The notes below the pieces were generated by a model. The model made no database searches. It saw only the letters and a list, made by a program, of their open reading frames with translations, and was not told where the DNA came from. Shown here one piece after another: positions 21,560 through 33,402 of a DNA stretch of 64,000 bases (the first letter of the stretch is position 1; the number at the start of each line of letters is the position of its first letter). The stretch is from positions 1-64,000 of the forward strand of contig NW_020825477.1 in the NCBI RefSeq assembly GCF_003286085.1. Direction: 5' to 3'. The position numbers and the translations under genes are program-made. Source of the DNA: Drosophila persimilis. Lineage: Eukaryota; Arthropoda; Insecta; Diptera; Drosophilidae.

Positions 21560-22258
21560 CTAACATTTAATTATTTCGCTATTAACGAAATCGTTAACCG
21601 AATAAGCGTATGGATACTGCTTGCCATATACCGGTCTATCATGTTCAGTGTTAATCTCTCCTTTTATATCCGTTCTGAACGGTAACTGTAAATTTATATT
21701 GGCATGGTCTTCTTCGATGATAGATACCATTTTCTCTCTGAGATTTTCTAAATTGTCCTCTTTGTAGGTTATTGTGTTATACAATTTCATTTTTTTCAAT
21801 TCAGAATTTGCATAATTTTGAATGTCGGATATTTCTACGACGGCGCGTTCAGGATTTTTGCATCCCAAACTTTTAAATTGTTCATTGTCGGATAATTCAA
21901 CGACGGCGTGTTCAGGATTCTTTAATCCCAAACTATTCGAACTTTTAGTGTCGGATAATTCAACGACGGCGTGCTCAGGATATTTTAATCCCAAACTATT
22001 AACACTTTGGATGTCGGATAATTCAACGACGGCGGGTTCAGGATATTTTAATCCCAAACTATTAAAACTTTGAATGTCGGATAATTCAACGACGGCGGGT
22101 TCAGGATATTTGAATCCCAAACTATTGACGGATAATTCTTCGTCGGCGTGCTCAGGATTTTTTGATCCCAAGCTATATAAACTTCCTTCTACCTTTACTG
22201 AATCACTTTTCATTTCTTTTTCTTCTTCAAAATATTTTGTTATTATATATTCCTTCAA
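21560..22258 (-). pseudogene. Protease-RT linker with 21-residue tandem repeats (element E)
   Basis: The open frame between protease and RT. It holds five full and one partial copy of a 21-residue unit of the type SLGLKYPEPAVVELSDIQ. The C-terminal part (ENLREKMVSIIEEDHANINLQ) leads into the RT N-terminus. The repeat is not a known catalytic domain. Confidence 0.7.
21822..22150 (-). repeat. 63-bp tandem repeat in element E pol
   Basis: Units of 63 bases, built on GTCGGATAATTCAACGACGG and TTTAATCCCAAACTATT, keep the reading frame. Units differ at several bases, so the expansion is not recent or has been followed by drift. Confidence 0.85.
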
Positions 22259-22384
22259 CGGAAGGATGGTTTTTCCTTCTATAAAGGTTAATTTGTTTAA
22301 AGAAAGGACCTCGTCATATATTAGTTTCTCCTCATTGTCTTTATAACTTAAAGTCCCCTTTCCTGTATCAATAACAGCTCCGAT

Positions 22385-22597
22385 TTACTTTAATAGGTTA
22401 AATCCTATTAGTAAATCTGCCTCCATTCCATCTATTTCGTAAAACACTTGTTTTGTGTTGAAAATAGTTATATTATGGAAATATTTAATTATTGAAAACC
22501 CATTCACTGTAGCAACTTTCTTATAAATTGATAATTCTTTTTTATTTTCGTAAATTCCCTTTTTTATATAACAGGAAGTTGCTCCCGTATCTATCAA
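22385..22597 (-). pseudogene. Retropepsin of element E
   Basis: Aspartic protease with the active-site motif IDTGATSCYI and the downstream DLLIGFNLL. A TAA stop after LLK at 22385 breaks the frame; the next codons (IGAVIDTGK) continue in frame, so a single nonsense change is likely. Confidence 0.8.
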
Positions 22598-22650
22598 AAC
22601 TTTTAATTCTCTGTTTATTTTTTTATCTACTCTTTTTAAGTAGGGCAGAC

Positions 22651-23895
22651 CTACTTCGGGGGCTGATCTAAAAAATGATCCTCCTCAATGTTATTTATTC
22701 GCATTGCTTTATTAGCCGGTTGTTCCGACGTTTCATTTGGTTTTCGTTTCTGCGCTTGATTTGCGTTAGACTGATTATTCGGTACTACGTTTGCCCTAAA
22801 ATGCTGAGCCTGGTTATAATTGTTATTATTTCTCCTATAATAACCATTAGTGTTCTCCCGATAATTTCTATTATTATTATTTCCCCTGAATTGATTGCTG
22901 TTCTGTCGGTTCTGGATTTGTATCGATTCGTCTACCTCCATTGGTTCTGGGGCCTGATTTTGTTGTCTACTACCCAAGAAATAGGGTTGTCCCCATGACA
23001 TGTTATTCCTCTGAAAATCCCTTTTTTGGTCGAATGGTGAACTATTAGTCCTTGGTTGTCGTTGGTTGAATCTTAATGTATTGTAATTATTATTCCCTGA
23101 ATTTCTGGGGCCACTGAATTGGTAGGCAAATTGGGCCCGAATGTTATTTGATTGCAATTCCTGTACCTTTGCCAAGGCATTCGGTAAATCTGGGGGATTC
23201 AATGAAAATAGGATTTCTGCAATGCCGCCGTTTAGGCCAGTGACAAAAATGCGTAAGGCATTGTCTCTAATTTTTTTATTTGATTCTTTGGTGATTTCAC
23301 TGTCCTATCCGTGAGTCATTATTGTCTTATTTATTAACAAGGTCATTTTCTTGTTAACCTCGTTATAGAAATCTATAATTGAAAGGTTCCCTTGTCGGAG
23401 AACGCTTAACTCCTGTTCTATTATGTAAATTGGTCTCTTGTCGCTGTAAACAAAGTCAAGTCGTGAAAGTATGGCATCAAAATTTAAAACTGTCCCGTGG
23501 TTGGTCAGTGCGTCATGTGCTGGTCCTGTTATTTTGTTTCTCAAAATTGTTAAGGCAATATAATATTGCTTACTTCCTTTCTTATATAACTTCACTGCAG
23601 TTTCTGCAGCTTCCCTCCATCCTACGTATTGGTTTAATCCACCATTGAAAATTGGTAGGGATTCTATTACCTTTAATGTGGTGTCATCTTTTATTGTCTC
23701 GTCTATTGTTTCTGCCTGATAATCTGATACCTGATCGGATTTAGTTTCTATTTGTTGTTTTAAATTTACAATTTGCTCTTGTACTTGTGAAATTTGAAGT
23801 GCTATCAATTGTTTGACCAGATCTGCAGTGAGATCGGTCCTTGTTTGTGAGTTAATCATTTTTAGTTTTTCAAAATCTAAAGTTAGTTGATCCAC
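22651..23895 (-). pseudogene. gag: Gag of element E with one nonsense codon
   Basis: A gypsy-type gag with an N-terminal coiled-coil-like stretch, a capsid-like core (PIFNGGLNQYVGWREAAE), and an Asn/Arg-rich C-terminus with no CCHC knuckle. A TAG at about 23305-23307 (after TIMTHG) interrupts an otherwise continuous frame, which resumes with DSEITKESNKKIRDN. It was one capsid protein of about 415 residues. Confidence 0.8.
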
Positions 23896-24439
23896 CTTAA
23901 ATTTTTCTTATATGTTTGTGTTTATAATCTTGACCACCGTTGGGCTTAAACCTAATTGAACTTATATATATATTAATACAACTTTTGCTCACGAACTATC
24001 CGGTAGGGGTCGTCCTTCTTAGTTTGGCTGACAGATCTTCGAACGGGTCTTCCTTCTTAAATTTCTTTGTTTAACTGGGTCTTCTGGGGGTCTTCCTTCT
24101 TTGGTTTAGCTGATAGTTTCACTTTCTTTGTGTTTTGTTTTGGTTGGTTTTGTTCAAAAACTTTGGTTTTTTTTGGTTTTTTTGTATTTTTGAATTGTCT
24201 TGATTAGCTTTTGTATTTATTTGTATTTTGTATTGTATTTGTATTTGTATTGTATATTGTATTTATTTTTGCACACCCTAAGCTCCGGTTTGTTTCCTTT
24301 GTATCTCACTTTTTCTTATCTTATATCTCACAGTCACTCCGCGTTTTTAAATTTGAAGGATTTATTCCATTAATTAATTGTCCTTCGGTTTTCGGCACGA
24401 CGCAACACTTTTATTATTCGGTGCTTTTTATACAACGTC
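23896..24439 (-). other. Leader of element E
   Basis: Untranslated sequence between gag and the primer site. It contains repeated TCTTCCTTCTT motifs and T/G-rich runs, and no gene. Confidence 0.6.
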
Positions 24440-24457
24440 GCCCCACGTTGGGCGCCA
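24440..24457 (-). promoter_or_regulatory. Primer-binding site of element E
   Basis: On the minus strand, TGGCGCCCAACGTGGGGC directly after the 5' LTR, the Lys-type primer site of gypsy. Confidence 0.88.
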
Positions 24458-24988
24458 ATTAAATAACTGCGGTAGCGGATTGTGTTTTTAAAAAGTTTTT
24501 ATTTTACTTCGAACTTCACTGATATAGATTTAAGTAGAGGGTCACAAAGGAATTCCGGGCAAAGGGATTGCGCGATCTTAATTTTTAGCTAGACTTTGCG
24601 GTGTCGCTGCTGGATCAAGACTGACTTGAACTTTCTGATCTTTGCATCGTTGATCCCTTTCGGGAATAGTTTTTCTATAAACATTTCAATTGATTTCGCC
24701 ATCCCGAGTATTGGATTTCGTCATCCAAAGAGAGATCTGTAAAAGGCCTAAAGTGCAGGATCTGCAGAAAGCCGGGAGTGAGATTGTTTATGAGAAGCCG
24801 GGTGTGGGCAAACATTGGTTTTCCATTTAGGCGAGTGTCAAAGATTGGGATTGCGGCGGGAGCCCTTGAGATTGTACATCTTAGAAATCAATTAGGCGGA
24901 CGCCCAAGATTGAAATTGTTTTCGATTTGGAAAGCCAAAGATTGTTTACAACTCGTATAAGAGCTCAATAGAATTGGGTACGTTAACT
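24457..24988 (-). repeat. 5' LTR of element E
   Basis: 532 bases ending AGTTAACG on the minus-strand 5' side. It matches the left LTR and shows the empty site of the mini-me found there. It is followed on the right by TGCA, a near match to the left flank. Confidence 0.88.
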
Positions 24989-25541
24989 TGCACGGCACTA
25001 ATATGAAAACATACCTTTTTTCCCCAAATATATCTGCAATAAATTCTTCTTATTCACTGACCACTGGACTGTACGGCACTTGTAATTATATGCTTCCAGC
25101 ATATATATGTGGAAATATATATATTTTCCGGACAGCACTATATATATATGTGTGCACTGTGTATGTTGCTCGCACTCGGGAATTATCACGTCTTTACAGA
25201 TCGATCAACTTTCTTCTTTTGTTCTGAGGACTGAGTAGCCTGTGCAGCAGAGCTTTTGAGCTTTTTACTAACTGTGCAATCGTATGATCTAGAACATTCG
25301 AGCAGCATTAGACAATCGTCTAATGCACAGCATAGCTTAACTGTGCAATCGTACGATTGCCGTCTATGCTGCCCACTGTCCGTCGCTTGTATGTGTGCGT
25401 GGGCGTTCGGACTTAAGAGCGGCTAAAGCTTTGATCCAACCTTAAGAGCGGCTAAAGCTTGATCATTTGAAAGATCACTAGGGGGTCTCACGAGACGAAA
25501 GAAGATAACCAATTCCCTATATTTTTATGCTGGCTACTACA
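24989..25541 (-). repeat. 3' LTR of Ulysses-like element G, truncated by element E
   Basis: On the minus strand it starts TGTAGTAGCCAGCATA after CTGTGG, as in element B (CTGTGG then TGTAGTGGCCAG). It shares the motifs ATCGTACGATT and GCGGCTAAAGCTT with the B LTR. GCGGCTAAAGCTT occurs twice at 25410-25463. The rest is displaced by element E. Confidence 0.75.
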
Positions 25542-26379
25542 CCACAGATATTTATACAAGACCTGCTCGATGAATAATTATCTGAAGAACTTGATTAGGA
25601 GAGATTATTTCCTGATCTGAATGTCTTTCAGATGATAGACGCCGAGATATTTCTTGTTCTCATCGACCAATTCGTAATAGTACGGACTTCGCTTTTTAAT
25701 TACCTGAGCGGGCATGAACATAGGGGCCAGTTTAGAACTAAACTTTTTTATAGCACTACTTTGTGTGAAATTTCTAGCATATACCAAATCTCCAATCTTT
25801 AATTGTGTATCACGGCAGCGTAAATTGTATCTATGCGAATTTTCTTCGTGTGCCTTATTGACATTCGCTTTAGCCTGTTGCCGGATTAGCTGCAAGGAAT
25901 CTGGGTTCTCCATTCTAGTATCGTCGTTCAAAAGGTCAAGTTTACGCAAGAGTGCGCAATCCTTCCCATTCAACATCATGTTTTGACCAAATGCTAGAAA
26001 ATATGGAGAATACCCTGTACTCCTATGTAAGGTAGATCTCAATGAACCACTAATGGCATTCAGGTTACAGTCCAAATTGGAATGTTCGTTACCGATATAA
26101 GCTCGTATCGCAGCTATCACGGATCTGTTCAAGTCGCTCGCTGGCATTCGCTTGCGGTGAATAAATAGATGTGCATTTTTTTGTTATACCGAAGCTATTT
26201 AAAAATGCCTGAAAGTAGCTAGATTTAAATTGGGATCCATTGTCTGACAAGATGACTTCTGGCACCCCAAATGTATAAAAGAGAGACCCTTCCAAATATT
26301 CACAGATCTTAGGGGCTATAAATTTCTTCAGGTGACACAGAAAATGGAACTTAGTATTGTGATCGACAACTATGAGCAA
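25542..26379 (-). pseudogene. Integrase of element G
   Basis: Ty3/gypsy integrase core: IVVDHNTKFHFL, VILSDNGSQFKSSYF, and SPQANASER with the catalytic glutamate. A frameshift near 26140 moves the rest into the frame 26147-25605, ending in the YHLKDIQ C-terminus shared with element B. The zinc-binding region and catalytic N-terminus of integrase are missing relative to B, about 100 codons between 26379 and 26385. Bases 25542-25604 are the short 3' untranslated part. Confidence 0.85.
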
Positions 26380-26384
26380 TCCTA

Positions 26385-27442
26385 TTATCCTACTGTCCTT
26401 TTGAAAACTTGACCGTCTATCACTTTCAAGTCTGGGAACTTACTCTGATTCTGTTGAATGCTTTCTATTAAACTCAGATACTCAGCTGATTTGAATTGAT
26501 CTGCATCTAGATCAACCATGGGGTTTATTTGCGTGAGCTCCTCTATAGCCGGTTCATCCTGACGCGATAGAGTGTCAGCGACAACATTCAGTGTCCCCTT
26601 TCTATGTAGGATATTAAATGTGAAACTACGCAATTTCATAGACCATCTGGCTAATCTACCCGATAAATCTTTTTGTTGCATTAACCATTTAAGTGCTGCG
26701 TGATCGGTTATGACTACGAAGTCCTGTCCCTCAATATAGGAGCGGAATTTTTGTATCCCCTTTATGATTGCTAAGCACTCTAGTTTGGTAACCGAATAAT
26801 TACGTTGTGCCTTGGATAATTTTTCTGACATGTAAGCAATTGGCAATTCAACGCCGTCGCGTTCTTGCGCTAAAACACAGCCGATTCCGTAAGTGCTAGC
26901 ATCACAGAGCAAAATAAAAGGTTTTGAGAAGTCAGGAGTTATCAAAATGGGTGATGCGGTTAAACAGGACTTTAAGGTCTTAAACGACTGTTGAGCATCC
27001 TCATTCCCTGTAAATCTTTTTTCTGCTTAAGCAACTCGGTTAGAAGAAAACTAACGGTAGCATAATTTTCAACGAAACGTTGGTACCAACCGGATAAACC
27101 CAAAAATCGACGCAGTTGCTTAACGGTAACTGGCACAGGGAACTACGAGATGGCCTTGATTTTGTCTGGATTTGTCTTTATCTGACCATTACCAATAATA
27201 AAACCCAAATACGTGATTTCTTTTATGCAAAAGTTCGATTTCCCTATGTTAATGGTTAGATTTGCTTTGCGTAGACACAACGCTATCTCCTGTAACAACA
27301 GTAAATGCGACTCGAATTCCTCTGATAAAACAAGTAGATCATCTAAATATACAAACACACGTGTACGAAGATGAGCTGGAATAACTCGATCCATTAGTCT
27401 ACAGAGAGTTTGAGCGGCATTGCAAAGACCAAAAGGCATCAT
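26385..27442 (-). pseudogene. Reverse transcriptase and RNase H of element G, 3' part
   Basis: It starts at MPFGLCNAAQTL, includes the YLDD active site (VFVYLDDLLVLS) at about 27345-27380, then thumb and RNase H (LLCDASTYGIGCVLAQ, YSVTKLECLAIIKGI, LNVVADTLSR). The middle (26946-27142) needs at least one frame change. The N-terminal RT is on the far side of the mini-me at 27443-28480. Confidence 0.85.
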
Positions 27443-28480
27443 TATACCCGATACTCAAAATGAGTATTAGGGTATATTAGATTTGTGGTAAAAGTGGATG
27501 TGGATGTCCAGAAGGAATCGTTTCCGACCCCATAAAGTATATATATTCTTGATCAGCATCAATAGCCGAGTCGATTGAGCCATGTCTGTCTGTCCGACCC
27601 CTTCAGCGCCTAGTGCTAAAAGACTATAAGAGCTAGAGCAACGATGTTTTGTATCCAGACTTCTGTGATACAAAAATATTTCAAAACTTTGCCCCGCCTA
27701 CTTCCGCCCCCACAAAGAACGAAAATCTGTGGCATCCACAATTTTAAAGATACGATTAAACCAAAAACGCAGAATCGTAGAGAATGACCATATCTTTTAG
27801 ACTGCAGAATCTGAATTGGACCGTATTATTATTATAGCCAGCATCAAGAAAACAATTTCATTTTTTCTCGCCCTGTCTCTCTCTTAGAGTAAAACATTAG
27901 CGCCTAGATCTCAGAGACTATAAAAGCTAGAGCAACCAAATTTGTTATCCACACTCCTAATATATCGGACCGAGACGAGTTTGTTTCAAAATTTCGACAC
28001 ACCCCCTTCCGCCCCCGCAAAGGACGAAAATCTGGGGATATTCACAAATCTCAGAGACTATTAACGCTAGAGTAACAAAATTTGATATCCGCACTCCAGT
28101 TAGATCTCATTATAAAACGTATATCTCAGAATTTCGCCCCACCCCCTTTCGCCCACACAAAGGACGAAAATCTGTTGCATCCACAATATTGCAGATTCGA
28201 GAAAACTAAAAACGCAGAATCATAGATAATGACCATATCTATCAGATTGCTGAATCTGGATCAGATCGGATCATTTTTGTAGCCAAAAGCAAGAAATCAA
28301 TTTGCAGTGGCTACGCAGCGCCCGACGTCAAGCTCAGACTGATTTTCTGTCTCTCTCGCACTCTTTGTCGTGTCTTTTAATATTAGCGGCGTCTGCCGAA
28401 GGAGAGCCATACTGACTAAGTATCGGGTATAAATGTAGAGTTGCGGTGTCCGCTGCAACTCACAACGTTCCCCCTCGTTT
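27443..28480 (-). mobile_element. mini-me/DINE-1-like repeat, copy 2
   Basis: Same structure as copy 1, but with a shortened (GTCY) tract (27586-27596). It splits the RT of element G between YQYK and MPFG. No target duplication can be defined with confidence. Confidence 0.8.
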
Positions 28481-29411
28481 TATATTGATATAACGGTCGG
28501 TTAGGCACTGTAAATGCAGTGTACTGTCGCGATTGTTCATCCAACGGGATTTGCCAAAATGCGTGTTTCATGTCTAATCCAGTGATGTAACGAGAGGGGG
28601 GTAACCGACTTAGAATACCATCAATATGTGGTAACGGATATGCATCCCGTCTTGTAACCTTGTCCACTTCTCTTGAATCGAGACACAGTCTATATTTTTC
28701 TCCTTTCTTTACCAAAACGCAATTACTGCTCCAGGGACTAGTCGACTCCTCTATAACATCGAGCGCAAGCATATTGTCCACCTCGGCAAACATCAATTTC
28801 TCAATGGCTGGTGATACCCGCCAATGTCGTTGCTTTACGGGAATAGCTGCTCCAACTTCTATAGAGTGTGTGACTAAACTGGTACGGCCAAATCCTTCAG
28901 TAGCGAAAGATGGAAAACAACCTATCACTTTATCTAAGCGAATTCTCTCGTCTGCTGTCAATTTATGTAGGTTCGGTGGTTCTTCGACGTCATCCGTACC
29001 TCCAACATCTAATTTAGATACCTCTGCAGTGTGTGTGATTTTATCTAAAAGTCCAAATTTTTGCCAGAAGTCTATCCCCAAATAGACGTCTTGCTTGAGT
29101 TCAGGAATAAGAAACATTTCTAGGTCTGCCGTGCATCCACGGTAATTAATTTGTGTTACCAGCTTGCCTATAACCTTACTTTCAGTATCGTTAGCCGTTC
29201 GTATTGCTTCTGAACACTTTTTAACCTTGCAATGCGTCAACATTTCTTTCGCGGCTGAGCCTCCAATACAACTGATTGTGGCCCCCGAATCCAACAAAGC
29301 TATGTAATCACTGCCTTCAATGGTGACATTAGTATACAGCCTGTTATCCGAACTAAGAAATATAGCTGAAACAAACTTGTTCTTATTTTTGCGAACCATA
29401 TTCCAAAATTG
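28481..29411 (-). pseudogene. Protease and RT N-terminus of element G
   Basis: Aspartic protease (ALLDSGATISCIGG; DVYLGIDFW) followed by the fingers of a Ty3/gypsy RT (KLMFAEVDNMLALDVIEES, YRLCLDSREVDK, DMKHAFWQIPLDEQ). It aligns closely with 47600-53990 of element B. The open frame continues into the mini-me, which adds about 20 foreign residues, and begins in foreign sequence before 29411. It is split from gag by the insertion at 29412-30466. Confidence 0.88.
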
Positions 29412-30466
29412 TCTTGGCCCGGTCCGGTCCTTCCCCACGGGGCCCGGTCCTTCCCCACAGCAAAATTTGTTGTGTGAGGACCTAAGGGGAGAGCCGTTCG
29501 CAGCGAAAGCGCACCCGTGGGGTGGATCGAGGCGTGGGTGAAACCGTGCTTGGGGACCTGCAGAGACGTGTGTTGGGGGTCATGCGTGGCGGGAGGAGGG
29601 GGTTTGGGTCAGGGGTCGGAAGGGTAGGGGAGAGGGGAGCCCAGCTTAGCAGATGCCGCATGATCCACGACTCACATCTGCGTCGCCGGGTCCCCAGGGC
29701 GAGGGTGTAGGAGAGGGAACCCAGCTTTGCGGATGCCGCGTGAATCCACGACTCACATCCAGCATCGCCGGGTCCCTAGGGGAGAAAGGTATGGGAAAGG
29801 CAAGCCCAGCTTGGTGGATGCCGCATGATCCATGACTCACATCCACTTCGCCGGGCCCCCAGGGAATAGGGAAGAAAGGGGGTGGGGCTGAGGGACTCCT
29901 ACGGGCGAAAGTTCAGAAACCGGTGGGTTGAGGTGGGTGTCTTTATTGTGGGGGAATAAACGACAAAAATGTACAACATTTTTGGGAAACTTCTGGTTCT
30001 GTGCGTACACCCTGCCTACTGCACCGATCTATCCCTCCCAGAGCTCACATACGTGAGGTGGCTCACCCTTGCTTTCCCTTTCTTGGGTCCGGCGGCCGGT
30101 CCTCGTCACGGTGGTCACGACTTATACATTTTTGTCTTTTTTTTCTCCTCGCGGGGTCGGGGCACTGTTGATTTTTTCCAACCGTTCTCGTTCAGCACTT
30201 GGAGATCACTCCCGAGCCTGGCCCGCGCTGGACCGTGCCAGGCCTCTGCTTTTCTTTTTGCAGCTTCTCTGCCGCTTCGTTGCTGCGCAGCTTTCGGCTG
30301 CCGGCCTCGGCTCGGGGGTGTTTGCATGGTTCGCTCGTCGGCTCTCTCCCTCGTAAGACCGCGTAAGACCGATCGACGGCTTCTCTGCCGCTTCGCTCTC
30401 TTCCATGCTGGCTCTCTTTGCTGCGTAGTATGCGTCTCTCTTTCGTGTTGGTTCTCTTTTGTGGAG
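29412..30466. mobile_element. LTR/leader-like fragment inserted in element G
   Basis: About 1055 bases foreign to G separate its protease from its gag. On the minus strand, 29460-29405 resembles the start of an H-type leader (CCCCGTGGGGAAGGACCGG, compare the H leader). The rest is GC-rich with C/T runs like the X and Y LTRs. It includes three tandem units at 29637-29870 and a polyadenylation-like GGAATAAACG at 29952. No second copy exists here, so its family and exact ends are uncertain. Open frames across it show no known domain. Confidence 0.5.
29637..29870. repeat. Three tandem units of about 80-90 bp
   Basis: Units share CCCAGCTT, GATGCCGC, ATCCACGACTCACATC and CGCCGGGTCCC in order. Unit lengths vary slightly and the spacers are purine-rich. 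Confidence 0.8.
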
Positions 30467-31817
30467 GCTTATGCCTTCACAACTTCATTATGCTCGACCA
30501 AGTCCTCGAATAGCTGCTCGCTATCGTCTGGACCTGACAATTCCAATACGTATGAGCGAAGAGTCCTTTGCTTGACCGATTTTATATCGTTATAAAACTG
30601 CTCGTGCTTACGTACCTCTCGTCGTAATAGCGATCTGTTGGCAATCTGTTGAAGAAGCTCGTGGTGAAGAGTGGGCTTGGAATTTCTAATAAGTAGATTC
30701 ACAACATCTTCTTCTGTAACCGAATTTTGAAGCCTATCCACGAGATCTTCGATAGCATATTGAAAGTCATCGAAGGATTCGTTTTCGCCCTGACGACGTT
30801 TCCTAATCTTTTCCCAGATATCATAGTCGGTCTCAACATCTTCAAATCTCCGTCTAAACTCTATACAAAACGTATCCCAATTAAAGTTTGGGTAAGTTCG
30901 ACGGAATTTCCAGTACCACTAGCTTTTCCCGCGAATAAAAGATACAAGTGATCACAAAGCAATTGATAATTGTTATAAAGATTTTGTTGCGTTAGAGAAC
31001 GTACTCGATAAATAAACTCATCCATCCTCATGCATGTTTTTGAACCATCGAATTTAATGCGCCAATTCTGCATTATACTGGAAACTTTTGCTGGTGCTAC
31101 GTGTGAGCTCGAATTACTTCGATTTGCACTCGCTCTTGAAAAATCTAAAAGAACTTCTGCGTGACTATCTCGTGCTTGACCGATACCCACGTTATTTGAT
31201 TGGTTAATGTTATTGTCACCGGAAACATCGGGTGTGATATGTTCTGGTTGTGTCAACTGGAGTGACGCTAATTGATTTTGAATCGAAGATTCAATTGTTT
31301 TGTTTAAAAATGAAGTTAGTTGTTCCATTAACTGAGCCTGTTGAATGCTTACAGCAGACTGGACGTAGTTAGCGATTTCCACTTGAGTGGTTATTGGAAG
31401 GGTTGTGTTGTTGGTTTCAGTTTCTGTTGGTGAGCGATCTAACCTGGATCGTTCAGTTGATCTCGTATTCATACCCCTTCTAATAAACTTTTGGCCCTTT
31501 TTAGGTCGATTAGACGTTCCGTCTATTGGGCTAAAAGATTCATTAGCACTAGTTGGACGTGTTCCTTCGGCGTTCAGCTCGGCTAACAACGTGTTGTTAG
31601 AGAATGTTAGTGCCAGAGCAGAACAATCTAATGAACAGGTGGGACATTTTGGGTTTGTCCTAATCTGTTCCAAAATACAAAGTTTATGGAATTTGTGTCT
31701 ACACGGGGTGTTGGCTATAATCTCACTAGTTCCCAATACTTCGTTGCAAATTCCACAAAATGGTTCTGCTTCCTGCAAAGCAGTTGTTATATCATTTGTA
31801 CTTCGCCTTACAGCCAT
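30467..31817 (-). pseudogene. gag: Gag with N-terminal RING-H2 finger (element G)
   Basis: The first 61 residues hold a RING-H2 finger, C21-x2-C24, C39-x-H41-x2-H44-x2-C47, C58-x2-C61. RING-H2 domains usually bind E2 ubiquitin-conjugating enzymes. A basic/Ser-rich linker and then a gag core follow (WRIKFDGSKTCMRMDEFIYRVRSLT). The frame shifts near 30870, and the gag core resumes in 30741-30469 (MDRLQNSVTEEDVVNLL). The nucleocapsid is lost at the junction with the foreign fragment. Element B has the same layout with the same cysteine and histidine spacing. Start 31817 is the first methionine and aligns with the B start. Confidence 0.85.
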
Positions 31818-31863
31818 TGTATATCAGACAATATTTAAGGAATTAAAGAAAAAAACTAATAAA

Positions 31864-32966
31864 AAACGAGGGGGAACGTTGTGAGTTGCTGCGGACACCG
31901 AAACTCTACAGTTATACCCGATACTAAGTCAGTATGGCTTTCCTCCGGCAGACGCCGCTAATATTAAACGACACGACAAAGAGTGCGTGCGAGAGAGACA
32001 GAAAATCAGTCTGAGCGTGACGTCGGGCGCTGCGTAGCCACTGCAAATTGATTTGTTCCTTTTGGCTACAAAAATTATCTGATCTGATCCAGATTCAGCA
32101 ATCTGATAGATATGGTCGTTATCTATGATTCTCCGTTTTTAGTTTTTCTCGAATCTGCAATATTGTGGATGCAACAGATTTTCGTCCTTTGTGTGGGCGG
32201 AAGGGGGTGGGGCGAAATTTTGAGATACACGTTTTATAGTGAGATCTAAGAGAAGTGCGGATTCCAAATTTGGTTACTCTAGCGTTAATAGTCTTTGAGA
32301 TTTGTGAATATCCCCAGATTTGCATCCTTTGCGGGGGCGGAAGGGGGTGTGGCGAAATTTTGAAACAAACTCGTCTCGGTCTGATATATTAGGAGTGTGG
32401 ATACCAAATTTGGTTGCTCTAGCTTTTATAGTCTCTGAGATCTAGGCGCTAATGTTTTACTCTAAGCAAAGCCGCCTATGCTACCTGTGTGTTAGAGAGA
32501 GACAGGGCGAGAAAAAATGAAATTGTTTTCTTGATGCTGGCTATAATAGTAATACGATCCAATTCAGATTCTGCAGTCTAAAAGATATGGTCATTCTCTA
32601 CGATTCTGCGTTTTTTGTTTTCTCGTATCTTTAAAATTGTGGATGCCACAGATTTTCGCCCTTTGTGGGGGCGGAAGTGGGCGGGGCAAAGTTTTGAAAT
32701 ATTTTTGTAGCAGTGACATATCACAGAAGTCTGGATCCAAAACATCGTTGCTCTAGCTCTTATAGTCTTTGAGCATTAGGCGCTGAAGGGGACGGACAGA
32801 CGGACAGACGGACAGACAGACATGGCTCAATCGACTCGGCTATTGATGCTGATCAAGAATATATATACTTTATGGGGTCAGAAACGATTCCTTCTGGACG
32901 TTACACACATCCACTTTTACCACATATCTAATATACCCCAATACTCATTTTGAGTATCGGGTATAA
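31864..32966 (+). mobile_element. mini-me/DINE-1-like repeat, copy 3
   Basis: Opposite orientation to the other three copies: it begins AACGAGGGGGAACG and ends GAGTATCGGGTATAA. The (GTCY) tract is at 32788-32820 (as RGAC). It lies 46 bases upstream of the gag start of element G, so it would fall in that element's leader. Confidence 0.8.
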
Positions 32967-33402
32967 TTATATAAGAAGGTATTAATTGTAATATTAATGT
33001 CTGTCTTTCCCACATGCCAGAATACTTACAAAATATCTATTTGGTTTCAGTAGGCTTTTCTATTTTCGTTAATATGGACTATTTCTAATGACCTCGTGCA
33101 CTGAATCATTGGACAACTATCGCGATTTGGCAATATAAAATTTTAAATCCGAATAACTCAAGATGCCTAAAGTAAAAAGCAGATTTCCTTTGGTCGATCA
33201 ATCCAAAATGAAATGAATTGGAGCCGCAAAATCCTAAAACAATTCCTGTTTATTCTCATCACTGTATGGTATTGCATAACTGTCTCTGATACTCACAATT
33301 CGATACTGTAGGTCTGTTTTGGTCAACCAATCCGAATCAAATGAATTGCAGTTGCTAAATCCGAAAACCGAGTCTAAGTATAAATTTTGAAATCTTTAAC
33401 CT
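32967..33402. other. Unassigned AT-rich stretch
   Basis: No gene or repeat is recognised. By position it may be the leader of element G, interrupted by element A on its right. The bases ACCT (33399-33402) just before the A LTR would be its target duplication, but the matching copy is outside the window. Confidence 0.35.

Larger units (their letters stand above)
18096..24988 (-). mobile_element. Gypsy-type errantivirus remnant (element E)
   Basis: A minus-strand LTR element with gag, protease, RT, RNase H and a piece of env. The LTRs start AGTTAACGTACCC and end in AATT, the errantivirus style. Primer site (24457-24440) and purine tract (19695-19689) are in place. The integrase and most of env are deleted, and several stops break gag and pol. 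Flanking four-base duplications are TACA/TGCA, one mismatch. It is an old endogenous copy unlikely to be active. Confidence 0.88.

Noticed and set aside
29969..30595. A 208-codon plus-strand frame
   Set aside because: It runs across an LTR-like C/T-rich block and the antisense of element G gag; no domain or codon bias supports it.
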